From: Lophium mytilinum
Lineage: Eukaryota; Ascomycota; Dothideomycetes; Mytilinidiales; Mytilinidiaceae
Assembly: GCA_010093605.1 (NCBI GenBank)
Contig: MU004200.1
Span: 440,155-504,154, forward strand
Direction: 5' to 3'
Length of the DNA: 64,000 nt
Made by a program: the position numbers and the translations under genes
Shown: positions 8,226 to 20,937 of the stretch, one piece after another
Position numbering within the stretch: position 1 is the stretch's first letter
How the letters are laid out: every line of letters begins with the position of its first letter
The notes under the pieces: generated by a model
What the model was told of the DNA's origin: nothing
Database searches by the model: none
Seen by the model: only the letters and a program-made list of their open reading frames with translations

Positions 8226-9537
8226 CTATCCCAAAAACCCCCCATCCACCCACCCCTCGGCCGCATACCCACTCCCCAACACCGTCTCAATCCCCACCGA
8301 CTCCCCCAGCTCCGTCGCAAAGCTCGCCCTCGTCCCACTCGCCCCCTCCCCGCTATTCTCATACTCCCCAAACAACACATCCCCTGTGCGCTCGTCGCCC
8401 GTGTTCCAGATATGCCACCCCGCGGCGTTGATGACCTCGCTCAGCGCTGTGGACTGGAAGACGACGCGGGCGTAGGCGCCCCACGGCCGCCCGAGGTAGT
8501 AGGCGCCGGCGGTGACGGTGTTGCCGCTTGCGGCGGCGACGGTGGAGTTGTTGATGACGTAGCTGTGGGGTTTTGTTAGTAGTTATAGCGGCTGAAGCAT
8601 GGAAGTTTGTGGAGGTTTGAGGGGAGGAGAGGGAGGGGGACTAGGCTGCCCGAGCCATCCTCTTGCTTGAACGACACCACTTTTAGGATTGCCCTAGCTA
8701 GGTTGTCCTCAGCCGGTCAAGCAGTAGCCAAATTCCTACTGTGTTGAATCCTCCATCCAAGAGGAAGAGAAGGAAGGAGAGAGAAGGGGAAAAGTTAAAG
8801 GAAAAGGGGGCCTACTACGATGTATCCGAACTCGAAGCCCGCCCACTGGCCGTGATATACCCCAGCGACGCCGCAACGACTCTAAGATCACACTGCTCGA
8901 ACCACGCCGACGCGTGCTGGCCGAAGATGAAGTCCGTTGCGCCCTGGATCAGGCAGCTGGCGTAGAGCTGGGATCCGGTCTGCGACAACAGGGTGTCCTG
9001 GAACCCGCGGAACTGGCAGCCGTAGTAGCCCTGGCCGGTGGCGGAGGCGCTGAGGGCGAGGGCCTGGGAGCCGGAGCCGTAGGAGTTGACCTGGGGGGAG
9101 CGGGTTAGCTGGTGCGGGAGATTGGCGGGGGAGAGGGGGGCACGCCGTACCATGTTGATGTTGTACATTTTGAAGTTCGAGGACCACGCGCGGACGGTGG
9201 CGGTTAGGTCGTTGGTGCTCACGGTGGCCTGGCTCAGTCCGTACGTGATTGTGACTTGGTTGGATGCGTAGGAGGAGGTGTCGGCGGTGTAGCCGTAGAT
9301 CGTGAGAGCAGCTGAGCGGGCGGGGATGTAGACTTGTTCGTTGTAGGTGCCTGCGTTGATGAAGATGGACTGGGCGGCGGTGCTGGTGGTGCTCAACGCG
9401 TCGATGGCGGCTTGGATGGTCGAGTACTGTCCGCTAGTGGCAGACTTGCTTACCACCAATGCGCCAGACGGCGCAGAGGTTCTGCTGGCAGCAAGACATA
9501 GACTTATCAAGGAAAAGAAAACGAGTGGAATGTGCAT
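8226..9537 (-). CDS. Secreted pectin methylesterase (carbohydrate esterase family 8)
   Basis: Demethylates pectin in plant cell walls. Exons are 9537-9151, 9090-8819 and 8562-8226, encoding 331 residues, typical for fungal CE8 enzymes. Intron 1 (60 bp, GTACGG...CCCCAG) is a multiple of three and reads through; intron 2 is 256 bp (GTAGTA...CACAG), long for this window. A signal peptide covers about residues 1-17 (MHIPLVFFSLISLCLAA). Family signatures are in order: GTYNEQVYI (63-71), GSQALALS with Gln138, QDTLL with Asp161, DFIFG with Asp182 and LGRPW with Arg245. These match the known catalytic Gln, acid/base Asp, nucleophile Asp and Arg, so an active enzyme is expected. It borders the repeat island on its 3' side. 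Confidence 0.93.
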
Positions 9538-10547
9538 GGTGCAAACTTGGGCCTAATTAGAAAGGAAAACGCAGAGGTGAATGTTTTCGTAATCCGTCCA
9601 AGCAGAATCGAGGTGACTTTATAGGCGTCTGAGAATGCGGAAGTGCACTCACTCTAGTAAACAATCCATGGCAAGTAGTGGTTGAGATATATTAGGATGA
9701 CGACTGAAACTTTTCCCCTCGAAGAGATAAAGAGGTAATGGGAGGGGCCCGGAGAATTTCTACCCCATAATTCTGACTGCGATCGGTCCAGAAAATATTC
9801 TCCGAGTATATTCGAAGTGGCTCATTTGCCAGGGATTTTGCCGCGCGAAAAGTTATCTGTTTGGTGGAATCAAGGTAGTGTAGGGGCCATGAATAATGAC
9901 GCGGAGCAGTCGAGATTAGAAGGCGAAACAGCCGAAGCCGAGTTTCAAGCTCCACTGGCTTCAGTGACACTTTCAAATGAAAAGCGGGATCACACTAGAT
10001 GTCAGTATTTAGAAACTAATCAATTAACAGTAAACCCTGGCCCAAACTATAGCTCGAGCGCCCCCTTATCCTATTCCTCAAGAAATACCGAGACAGAGTG
10101 GCCTCCCCCGAACCGCCGCAAAAGGCGCCGAACGCCTCCCAAAGCTTCCGGCATTTGTTTCCAGCGTTGGAGTTTCCAGAGAAAGTATGAGGCAAAAGGA
10201 AATACCCAAGAGAATGGCTAGGGGTATGTATCCGCAAGAATAGAATCAACAACGGCACTAGGCGGCACGTTTTGGTAATAGAAAGTAGCAGCAGGACAAA
10301 TCGCTCAAAGGGTAAACGCTTCGCCAGCCAAGCCAGCGGATTGAGAAGACAAAACTTTCAAGGAAAGTTGAATGGAAAGGTATAGAAAAGTAATCGTAGA
10401 AGAGAAGACGCCAAGGCTCATACGCCAGCCAAATACCATGATCCGGTGATGATCTAGACCGACTGATAGGAAGAGAAAGTGTACATGTACTCAGAAACAG
10501 GAGAAACCAATCAATATCCTGTCCACGCTTGCTCTTCTTTACCCATG
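9538..10547. other. Intergenic region between pectinesterase and tea1
   Basis: Promoter side of the pectinesterase gene and 3' side of tea1, both on the minus strand. Open stretches of up to about 130 codons show no family resemblance. Nothing else is seen. Confidence 0.5.
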
Positions 10548-13500
10548 TCATATCATTGCACTTCCTCCGGGCCCTACGCCTGCATTACTCGCAGTCCCAA
10601 CTCCGCCCCCGTTCGCCACCGCTCTGTCTCTCTCCCTTTCGGCCTCCGAGTTTGTTGAGACTGCACCGCCTGTCTTTCCTCCCCGCTGCATCTCCTCATC
10701 TTCAAGATCCATCCGTTTGCGCCACGCGGCCAAGGACTCACTGAGTTCGTTCTTCTCGCTTGTTGGTGTGCGCTCAAAGTCGAAGCGATCGCTTAGGCGA
10801 TAGGCTTTGTTGGTCGTCTCCCAATGACTCCTTAGAGCATCTAGCTCGGACGCTAGGTTATCCAGAGCCATGGAATTCCGCGTAGCAGCGGCAGAAGCAT
10901 CCGGAGTGCTATCGCCGTCACCGTCGTTGTCGTCGTCGGTATAGATGCTGTCGCCCGAGATACTATCGTGGCCAGGGTGGTGGTGACCGCCGTTGATGCC
11001 GATATTGGCAGCGCCAGCGGGAATCTGCGACTGGCGGCGGTAGTTGTCGACGGAGCTCTCGAACTGGTCAAGCAGCATTCGAACCCGGTTTTCAGCGTCG
11101 CGAGCGCGCTGATCGAGGATTTCGTTGGACTGACGGAGAGCCTCAAGGTCGGTGTGGGATTGTGTGGCTGCGGCTTCAAGCGCTTGGGCATGCTGGGCTG
11201 CGGTCTCGCGGTCGGTGCGGGCGGTGGCAAGCTCAGCCTGTAGAGCGCTGAGCTGAGTTTCGAGGCGGGAGACAGAGGTCGTGAGGTTCGTATGCATGGT
11301 AGCAACCTCATTGCGAAGGGATTCGCGTTCAGTCTCCCACTCGGCGGGAACTTGGGTGGTGGGGCTTTGCGAGACCTGTCTAGCTTGCGCAAGCTCCTCC
11401 TCCAATTTCGTATTCGTGCTCTTGTACCGGTCGAGCTCTTGCTTCATCTTAGAAAGCATCTTTTCGGTACCTCGAAGGTACTTCACGGCAGCCTGGTGAT
11501 CGTTGTGAAGGGCAGTGAGCTTCTCCTCCCACTCTCGGCTGACGTGGTGCTCGCGCTGCTCGAAAGTTGACCTCATCTCATCGTGCGCTTTCAGACTGGC
11601 GTCGAGTTGCTGCTCCAGTTCACGTACGCGATTGAGTTCCGGAGTCCCAAAGCGCGAATTCGGGCTGTCTAAAACACGCGAGCGCCGTGCATCGACAGGG
11701 TTGACACCTCGTTCCTCGAGTAGGTTCTTGAGAGTCTTGAGTTGCACTTCGAGTGCATTGCTCTCGAGACGGTGTCGCTCATACTCTTGATGCAACTCGG
11801 CCTTTTCAGAATCTGAGGTCTGCATCTCGCGCATGGTCTGCTGGAGCTGCTTGCGAATGCTGAGCCCTTCACGGCTTGCCTGCTCCTGGTAAGCCTCAAG
11901 CCCGGCAATCCGTTCTTCTGCACGTCGCAGCTTGACGGCGGCGGAATCGGCTGCATCTTGGTTCTTGCGAACCATGGCGTTTGCAGCCTCGACCTGCTGT
12001 TGAAGGATGGTGACACGCTCATCAGCAGCCTCATGTTCATCTTCATCTCGGTCCGCGACTCTTCCTAAGCCAGAGAGAACAGCCTCTTTGTGCGTACGAG
12101 CTTCCGCGGCATGTTTCTCCGCAATTTCTTCGGTGTCTCGTAGTCTCCTCGAAGTTGTCTCGAGCTCGGTCGTGCGATCCTCGTGCTCAGCACGTAATTG
12201 AGCGAGCTTCTGTTCCAGGGTAGTGCGGTGATGTCGCTCTTCTTCGAGTTGGCGTTCAATCAGAGAGCCTTTGTCTGTAGACGCAGCCACCGCGTCACGG
12301 AGTGTCTGTAAAATGCTCGAGTGATTTCTCGCATCTTCGAGTGCCCTGCTTAGTTTCGTACTAAGCTCATTCTTGTCCACTGCAAGAAGCTGCGATGATG
12401 ATCGCGCCTCTGCACCGAGAACACTCTCTTCTCTTGCGATTCTCTGGGCATCGTGCAGTTCTGCGCGGAGGCTCTCGACTTCTGAAGCTGCCTGCTGTCG
12501 GTACGAATCGAGCTCGTTGACCCGTTTCTGAGCGGCGTCTGCGGTTTCCTCCGCGAGCTGTCTTGCTTTTCGTTCGGCTTCAATGACAGCAGTCGTTTTC
12601 TCTAACTTTGCCGCCAGCGTCGTTTGGGCCGCTAGCGAAGTCGCCAATCGCCGGCTTATTTCGTTGACGCGATCGAGTTCCGGAGTGCCAGTTCCGCGAG
12701 AACCATCGGGCTGAGGCGTCCCGGCCTGACTACCTCCGTGTGCAGCAAGCTTCGTCTTGGCATAGACAGCTTCGTTAATGGCGGCATCCCTCTGCCTCTC
12801 CACTTCAGCAATCTTGTTCGCCGCGGAGACAGCCTGTGAGTCTATGGAGCCTTGGACTTTGGCGAGCTCAGCCCTCATCTTGAGTAGTGCCTCTAGAAGT
12901 GGCCGGTCGTCGTCACCGAAAACATCTGCCGCCCGCTCGTCGAGCATCGGACTGCTGGATGCATTTGGGTGATACCCTGCCTTGCGAGCCAGTGCAAGCT
13001 CCGAGGCATACCAGGCGTTGCGGCTCTTCGCAGCCTCTAGTTCTCGCATGAGCTCGTCGTTCTGTTGGCTCAGCGCTGGAGACGATCCCACCCCGCTGTC
13101 GATCGGGCGATGGCCTTCGCGACTCATGCCTCGTTGTTGGACGTCGAGCGAGCGTCTTGGGGTTCCTTGTTCTACGCTGTCCATCGATTGCTGTTGTCGG
13201 TGAGACATTGAGGTGTTACGTGACACTACACTTCCACTTCGTACAGCGTCAATTGACTCCTTGTGATACGATTGTGGTCCGGCTGAAGATACGTCTGATC
13301 CCTTTCTTGAAGCGTTCATAGCCTTTTCATTGTTAGCAGCGGTTTGATACTCCGCGTCCCTGGACATGGGGCTCTCCCTGCTTGACGGGGATATGTTTTC
13401 TCTGTCGAAGCTGGCGGCTCTGCTAGTGTCAACCGATGGACCGAACCCTCGGTTATCCTTCGTTGGTGTTTTGCTTCGACCGCTGTTGAATGACCCAGAA

Positions 13501-15338
13501 GTTCCGTTTGTTCTTGGTTGTGGGGCTTGCTGTAACGGAGGGGGCCCGGATGGTGCTTGGCCAACAGCAGCTCGAGGTAACCTGGACCCGCCACCATTGA
13601 CCATTGGGGGCTCTGCTCCCCTAGGAGGAGGTTGCCCGGCAACGCTCTCTCGCGCCATAGGCCCCATGGGCCCTATGGGTCTGCTCTGGGGAATGCCACT
13701 CTTGTCACTTCCACTCATTTTTCGTGGCGCGACCATCTGCTGTGACATTGGTGGCTGTGTTTCATTCGCAGGATATCGTATTTTGGAGGTGTCGAGAAGA
13801 TATGCCAGACTCAGTTCGCCCCGATCGCTAGGCGCTGAACTTGGCTCGCCAGCTAGAACAACCACGTGTTTCCCAAAGGCGGTCATACTGTGACCCGATC
13901 GAGCTGACGGCGAGTGGCCCATGTTCTGGAACATGTACCAACGCCGTGACGAAATCCGGAAGGCTGCTAGATCGCCGAGGTCCACACCATCCTGGGTCCG
14001 ACCACCGAATATGTACATGGTGTCGTTGACAAGAGCTGCTGCATGGCCTTCTCGTGCAACCGGAATGTAACCGATGCAATCGAGTTCTGACCAGGCGTTC
14101 GTTCGTGGATCGTAGGTCCAAACGTCGTTAAACCAATTAACCCCATCAGTCCCACCGAATCTGCAGAGAGTTAGTCGATGACTCGGTAACACAGTGTGAC
14201 GTTACGTACAGATAGAGCTTGTCGTTCCACGTGACTATGGAGTGGTTTGTTCGAGCCGGTGGTGAGGATGAGGCAAGCCCGGCATCCTTGCTGTTGGGTA
14301 TCAAAACTTCCCATTTGCTCGTTGCTGATTGAAGAGAGTTCAAGTCGAAGGCAACTAGATCATTGAAAAAGTGGCCTTCCACCTGTCCACCAAAGATGTA
14401 TATTCTGGATCCGAGAATATTAAGCGTATGGCCGTACCGGCCAGCTGGTCTAGATCCAGCCGGCATCGCTCGCGACCAGTGTCTCGTTGCTATTATCTGT
14501 CAGCGTCATGTCAACCACACCCGCGCGAAAAGAACTTACAAGTGTTGAGGAGGTAAAGGGTATCGTCTAGCATATCTCCATCCTGCAATTTGGTATCGCC
14601 GCCGAACACAATGAATGCATTTCCGACCAGCAGACTCGAATGGCCGACTCTAGGGCCTGGTCCGTCTCCGGTTGTAGACACAGGATAGCAGGCCATAGTG
14701 CCACTGCCAACCTCGACCAACCAAAGATCTCCTTTCACGGTGGATCCATTTACCAGGCCTCCCATTATGTATACCACGCCATCTTTGGAGGCCACCGAGT
14801 TGACAGCGGCGCCATATCGGGGGAATGGGTTCGAGGAGGTCGAGAAGTTCAATCGACGTTGCGACCATGGATATGGAGAGTCCCGCGCACCCGCAGGATT
14901 TCCTGTGGCATTTCCTGTGGCAGCCCGGGGATTCTGGAATAGTGTTAGCGATCATGTATGCAGCATTTCCCCGCCAGCAGACTCCAGCATGCGGGTCTCC
15001 GCCACTATTCTGCGACGGGCGGCGAAAGTTCGTAAACTCACCTGCACTTCTGAATCTGACCGTTCGCGCAAAGTCTTTGGCTCCGGACCCGTGCCCGGGC
15101 CTGGACTGGATGTGGTTCGTGGATTTTGCAGAGAGCTGAGCGAGTTGTTCACGCTGCTGCCAGGAGTCGGGGTCTGGGCCGGGGGGGCGTTACGAGCCTT
15201 TTCGGGGTCCCTTATACTGACGCCATTCGGGGCGGGTATCATAGAGCCTTGGCCATGGGAAGACGATATCTCGCGGGTGGCAGGCGGGAGGGCGGTGGTA
15301 GTCTGCTGGTGCTTCTTCTTTCCGAATAAGAACGACAT
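10548..15338 (-). CDS. tea1: Kelch-repeat cell-end marker, Tea1/TeaA type
   Basis: A microtubule plus-end cargo that marks cell ends and directs polarised growth. Exons are 15338-15042, 14933-14540, 14489-14210 and 14160-10548, encoding 1527 residues (S. pombe Tea1 is about 1150; Aspergillus TeaA is nearer this size). The N-terminus MSFLFGKKKHQ is followed by a Ser/Pro-rich stretch. Kelch repeats span about residues 115-430, with YIMGGLV, FIVFGGDT, IYIFGGQ and MYIFGGRT blades and conserved GH and W positions. A Pro/Ser-rich linker follows, then long coiled coil from about 680 to 1400, and an acidic/Gly-rich tail. All three introns have standard GT-AG ends. It is divergent from kog1, with about 1.2 kb between starts. 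Confidence 0.92.
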
Positions 15339-16531
15339 GGCGGGCTCGCGCCGGGGGAGAAATCAAGGTACAATGCAGCAGCCGGTACCGCTCAGGATAT
15401 CATTCAGTCGTTATACGAGAAGAGAGGTCCAGATTGGGCGCGCGAGGTGGTGCGAAGGAGGAGTGGTGCTGGGAGGGGGCTGAGAGGAATTGCTGCGACT
15501 GAGGCGCTCCGGCGGAATGACGGTCATGAACTGGGCGTGCGCATGTCTTGCAGGGCGGACACGAAGGGGCGAGGCTATCGAAGCGGGCGGAGGAACAGAT
15601 TCACAAGTGCAGCGTCGAGCAGCGCAATGGGTGGTGGAGAAACGGGAGAGGGTGAGCGGGAAAGTCGAAGTTTGGGGCGTGAGAGAGGCTGGTTAGGGAT
15701 CGAGCGTCCTTGGCACCGTGCTGCAGGTTGAGAACCAATTAGGCCCAACGCGACCAGACAACAGCTGCGCCCAGCACCAAGTATGCGAGGACGCGCGCGA
15801 ATGGCAGGCGTGGACGCAGCAGCTGGAGAATCATCCAGCCCAGCACGCTATTTGCAGGCGTGCAGCATCACAGCTCGTCGGTGGGCGCTGAGGGCCTCCT
15901 GGGCGGCGACGGCGCTGTGGGTTCCCCTGAAGGGATCTGCAGAGTCCTGCCTCACGACGTCTCGATTGGCTGGCACCGCGACGGCCGTGGGCGCGCGAGG
16001 AAAGGCTGCAGGGCGGCTATCTGGGGGGGCATCGGGGAATACTTTGGCCATGGTTGCGGCGGGCATGCTGGGGAGCGCATGGAGCCCGCCGGGGAAGGCT
16101 GTCTTTGCTGTCTTTCTGGGGACACGGCCTGCATATTTGGCCCTTCAGCCTCGCACACGTTGCCCGCATACACTATACACAGCCTGTAGCCATGCCATGA
16201 CGAAAGTCGCCTCTGCTCTCACCCGCAACACGGAGGCAGGCCTGGCTCCTGGACAGGCCTGGCAGGCGGCCGGCAGCACGATTTGGCTAACCGCAAGTCG
16301 ACTCGGCTTGCCGTCCACTGCTCTCTCGGGCCGTGCATTGCTCACCGCCCGGCAGTTCGCGGAGAGCTTCGATGCTGCAACGCAAACCTCAGACGTCTGC
16401 ATCCGCTCACCGGCTGCACCAGGCCTGCACATCGCAGAGCGTCCGCTGTCACCCAAGCTGCAACATCCGCCCGTCCGCGGTGACGATATGGGCCCGCACA
16501 ACTGCCCGGCTCCCTCCTCGACCCTCTCACC
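15339..16531. promoter_or_regulatory. Divergent promoter region, tea1 and kog1
   Basis: A GC-rich 1.2 kb interval between two outward-facing genes. Long open frames here (for example 15783-16535) follow from high GC and show no protein family. The region probably holds both promoters and long 5' leaders. Confidence 0.5.
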
Positions 16532-19500
16532 ATGAGAATCCCCGCCGACATGCCTCTGCGCGCCTCTCCCTCCCACCACCGTGGCCACCACGCGGGCTCT
16601 GCTCCCACGCACGACACTGCTGGAGGAGCTGCTCAGTCGCCCGTCGAACCCGAGGAGCAGACGCTGGCCCTGCGCCCGCGCCCGTCGTCGTCCACCCAGG
16701 TGCCTCCGGTCAGAGGCCCCGCCCAGATGAACGGACACTCGTCCACCATGACACAAGCCGCCAACGGCCCCGCAGCGACACCCCGTCCCCTCATGCTGCG
16801 TGCAAAGAGCGACTTTGGCCCTCGCCGCGACGAACTCGCGGAAACCGCCGACGACGAGGTTGCCAGCAGCGTCGACGGAGACTTCAAGATCAGACACGGC
16901 TGGGAGACGCAGCTCACCTCCGAGGAGTACAACAACCTCCTGACTTCTGTGAGTGCAGCGTGCTACAGTCTCACTCCTTCTTCACTGCTTGCAGGTCTAA
17001 CAAGCCCCTACAGAGTTTCTTCATGTATTATACCGACAAGAAGCACGAGACCGGAGGAAATCCGAGGGAGGATGAGGCCCACCCGCTCCAGGAATGGCGG
17101 ATGCGCGACCGTCTCAAGACCGTCTCCGCCGTGCTGGCCTTGTGCTTAAACATTGGCGTTGACCCTCCCGACATCATCAAGACGAACCCTTGCGCCAAGG
17201 AGGAGTGCTGGATTGATCCGACCAATGTAGCTACGACCAACTCCGGGCATACTCCCATGAACCAGATTGGCAAGGCTCTGCAATCGCAGTACGAGCAGCT
17301 GAGCATGCGCACGCGTTACAAGCTGTGTCTGGACCCCACCGTCGACGAGACTCGCCGATACTGCTCAACATTGCGCAGAAACGCCAGGAACGAGAGGGTT
17401 CTCTTCCACTACAACGGCCATGGAGTCCCCAAGCCCACCTCTTCTGGCGAAATCTGGGTCTTCAACCGCAACTACACTCAGTACATCCCCATATCTCTCT
17501 ACGACCTCCAGAGCTGGATTGGCGCGCCGAGCCTCTTCGTCTACGACTGCTCTGACGCTGGTTTGATCATCGCCAACTTCAACAAGTTCGCGGAGAAGCA
17601 TCAGACCGAGTACGAGGAAGCGAGACTTCGAGATAACACTATTGAGCCGCAGGACTTCAGCGATTGTATACATCTTGCAGCGTGCCGTGAGAGGGAAACT
17701 CTTCCAACAAACCCCGACCTCCCCGCCGATGTATTTACCTCATGTCTTACCGATCCCATCGTCATGGCCGTCAGGTTTTTCATCCTCCAAAATCCCCTCC
17801 CAAGCAACATATCGATCCAAGATGCTTCCACTATTCCTGGCCGTGTGTCGGAGCGGCGGACGCCTGCTGGAGAGCTTAATTGGATCTTCACTGCCATTAC
17901 CGATACCATTGCATGGAACTCTCTTTCGAAACCGTTGTTCAAGAAGCTTTTCCGTCAGGATCTGATGGTTGCTGCACTGTTTCGCAATTTCCTCCTTGCG
18001 CAGCGCATTATGAGGGTATATCATTGCAACCCAGTGTGCCATCCAGAGATCCCTCAGACCCACGATCACCCGCTGTGGAAGAGCTGGGATCTCGCGGTCG
18101 AGATGATCCTCGCCCAGCTCCCCGATCTCTATGCCGACCAGCGGGGCGAGAAGAAGTATGAGTACAAGCATTCAGAGTTCTTTTCCGAGCAATTGACCGC
18201 ATTCGAAGTCTACCTAGGGCAGGGCGCCGTGGAACGCAAAATTCCCGAGCAACTGCCTATCGTCCTCCAGGTTTTGCTCAGCCAAGTTCACCGACTACGA
18301 GCGCTCATCCTTCTCTCCAAGTTCTTGGACCTAGGTCCTTGGGCTGTCAACTTAGCTCTTAGCATCGGCATATTCCCTTACGTCCTCAAGCTTCTACAGT
18401 CGCAAGCTGTTGAACTAAAACCCGTCATGGTGTTCATTTGGGCTCGCATTTTGGCAGTCGATCAATCTTGCCAGGCCGATCTTCTCAAGGACAATGGATA
18501 CGCGTATTTCATCAGTATTCTAGCGCCATCCTCCGGCATCCCTATCGTGAACGCCAGCGAGCACCGAGCAATGTGCGCCTTCATTGTAGCCATGTTTTGC
18601 AAGGACTACCAATCAGGTCAACGCGTGTCCCTCAGCCCTGAGCTGGTAGAGAGCTGCCTCGAGCATCTCACCGACAAAGAAAACCCCTTGCTGAGGCAAT
18701 GGTCATGCTTGTGCCTGGCTAAGTTGTGGGTTAACTATGCCGACGCCAAATGGACAGGCATCCGCTGCCTCGCGCATCAACGGCTATGCGAGCTTGTGTT
18801 AGACCCTGTCTCCGAAGTCAGGGCAGCAATGCTATATGCCCTTACCGCTTTCCTAGGTATCCCTGACGTTACAGCCCAAGTCGCTAGCATCGAGGAATCG
18901 ATAGCGTCTTTGGTTCTTACCATGACGACTGATGGCAACAACATGGTTCGTAAAGAACTCTTGGTGTTCTTCTCGACCTTCGTCGTCAGGTACAAGGCCA
19001 AATTCATCGTCGCAGCATTTGAGCAACTTAGTGCCGAGGCTGAGAAGGAGCGCATGCATAGTGCATCAAAGAATGGGGACGGACTTCATCAATTGAATTA
19101 CCGTGAGACCTCGAGTGGTCTTGACCATTCTGCATGCTCCAAGGATACCGTATTTTCCGCCATCTGGTTGGAGGTCCTTACGATGACCGTCGATCCACAT
19201 CCCGAAGTTGCTCGGGACGCGAGTATTGTCGTCGATTATATCCTCATCGCCCTTTTAGAATCTCCACTAGGTAGCGTCGCAGTACCGAAACTTGACGAAA
19301 TCAAGAGGCGAAGCGGACATCGCCGGACCGTCCATCACAGGTCACGGGAGGTCGCCGCCGAACCCAAAATTTCTACACCCCCGACGCCCTCTAAACCGGA
19401 TGGATATCTGTCTCTGATGGGCATTAAGCGTACAGCTAGCGTTGCTGCATCTTTGAAGAACCTCTGGGGCGGGTCAGAGTCCTCCACAGCTCTCAACAAG

Positions 19501-20937
19501 ACACCTGCTCTTACGAGAGTGTCGACGGAACTACATCGCCCTCCGGAGGAAATGGATCGCTTGAATACACCCACCGGGTCTTATGACAACTCAACAGAGC
19601 CTAAGACGCGTGGCTTTGTGCCCCGGAATAATTCCTCAGAGGTCAAGCTACCTCTCAAGAGTAAATTCTACGAATGGTCCGTCGAGTACTTCCGGGAACC
19701 TCAAATGAAGGCCACTGAAGCAGATGAGCCCGGAAGCACGGATTACAACAGTCGACTGTGGCGTCGCAACCGCAACGACAAAATCATCGCCGAGACCCAG
19801 CCGCTGAAGGACGTTGCTGGCAGTAGTCGCTGGGACAGGCCAAAGGGCTTTTTCAACAATGGCACCCAACCGAAGAAGATGTGCTTCCATCAGTTTGAAG
19901 ACCACCTAATTGTCACAGACAATCTCGACAACGTCAATGTTTGGGACTGGCAGCACCAGACCCGCCTCAACCGATTTTCGAACGGCAATCCCCAAGACTC
20001 AACGATCAGCGAGGTTCGGCTTATCAACGAGGACGACCAGGCCTTGCTCATGACCGGCTCTTCAGATGGGGTCATCCGAATCTTCAGGAATTACGATTCG
20101 AAGTCGAAAGTCGAGCTGGTGACTGCGTTCCGCGCGCTCACAGACCTCATCCCGAGCAATAAGAACGCCGGGCTTGTCTTCGATTGGCAGCAAGGCAAAG
20201 GGCAGGTGCTAGTCGCTGGTGATGTCAAAGTCATTCGAGTATGGAATGCTGGCTCTGAGATTTGCTCGGCCGTAAGTGATATCTAAGTGACACTCAGATC
20301 GGAACTAATTCAATAACTAGGACATACCTGCTCGTTCTGGCTCTTGCATCACATCCTTGACATCCGATCAGGTCGAGGGCGAGATCTTCATCGCCGGCTA
20401 TGGCGACGGTGCCGTACGCGTCTTTGACCAGCGTATCAAATCTACCAACGCTATGGTGAAAGTGTGGAAGGAGCACAAAAACTGGATCACCAATGTCCAG
20501 GTTCAGCGTGGTGGGCAGCGCGAACTGGTGAGCGGCTGCCGAAGTGGCGAAGTCAAGCTCTGGGATATCCGCATGGACCAGAGCATCAAGACCATCGAAG
20601 CCACCAAAGATACTTTACGAACCTTGAGCGTGCACGAACACGCTCCTGTCTTTGCTACGTAAGTTACTCGATCCTGTTATCGCTAACATTGTCCTAATCC
20701 ATGAATAGTGGCACCGGTCGTCACCAGGTTAAGCTCTTCAACATCAACACCGCGACCCAGCTCTCCTCCTTCGAACCCTACTCTAGCTTCTTGCACCAGA
20801 ACCGCACCGCTGCTATCAACACAACTGCGTTCCACCCACATCGCATGATGATTGCTGGCGCTGCGCTGCATGATACTCATATTAATATCTTTGCGTGCCA
20901 GGAGGAGAAGGCTGTGGTCAAGACGTGGGAGGGCTGA
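16532..20937 (+). CDS. kog1: TORC1 subunit Kog1 / raptor
   Basis: Scaffold subunit of TOR complex 1 that presents substrates to the Tor kinase at the vacuole. Exons are 16532-16948, 17014-20271, 20321-20658 and 20709-20937, encoding 1413 residues (S. cerevisiae Kog1 1557; S. pombe Mip1 1313). After a poorly conserved N-terminus comes the raptor N-terminal caspase-like domain (about residues 125-330), with FFMYYTDKKHETGG, LFHYNGHGVPKPT and LFVYDCSDAG. HEAT-type helices follow to about 800, then a variable linker and C-terminal WD40 repeats (about 1080-1413), including VNVWDWQ, IRVWNAGSEIC and VKLWDIRMD. The first ATG of the spliced frame is taken as the start; ATG at 16550 is an alternative. 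Confidence 0.95.

Noticed and set aside
9817-10221. 134-codon open frame between pectinesterase and tea1
   Set aside because: No domain or conserved pattern; composition like the flanking non-coding sequence.
15783-16535. 250-codon open frames on both strands upstream of kog1
   Set aside because: Overlapping frames on both strands in GC-rich promoter sequence, Ala/Arg-biased, no family resemblance.
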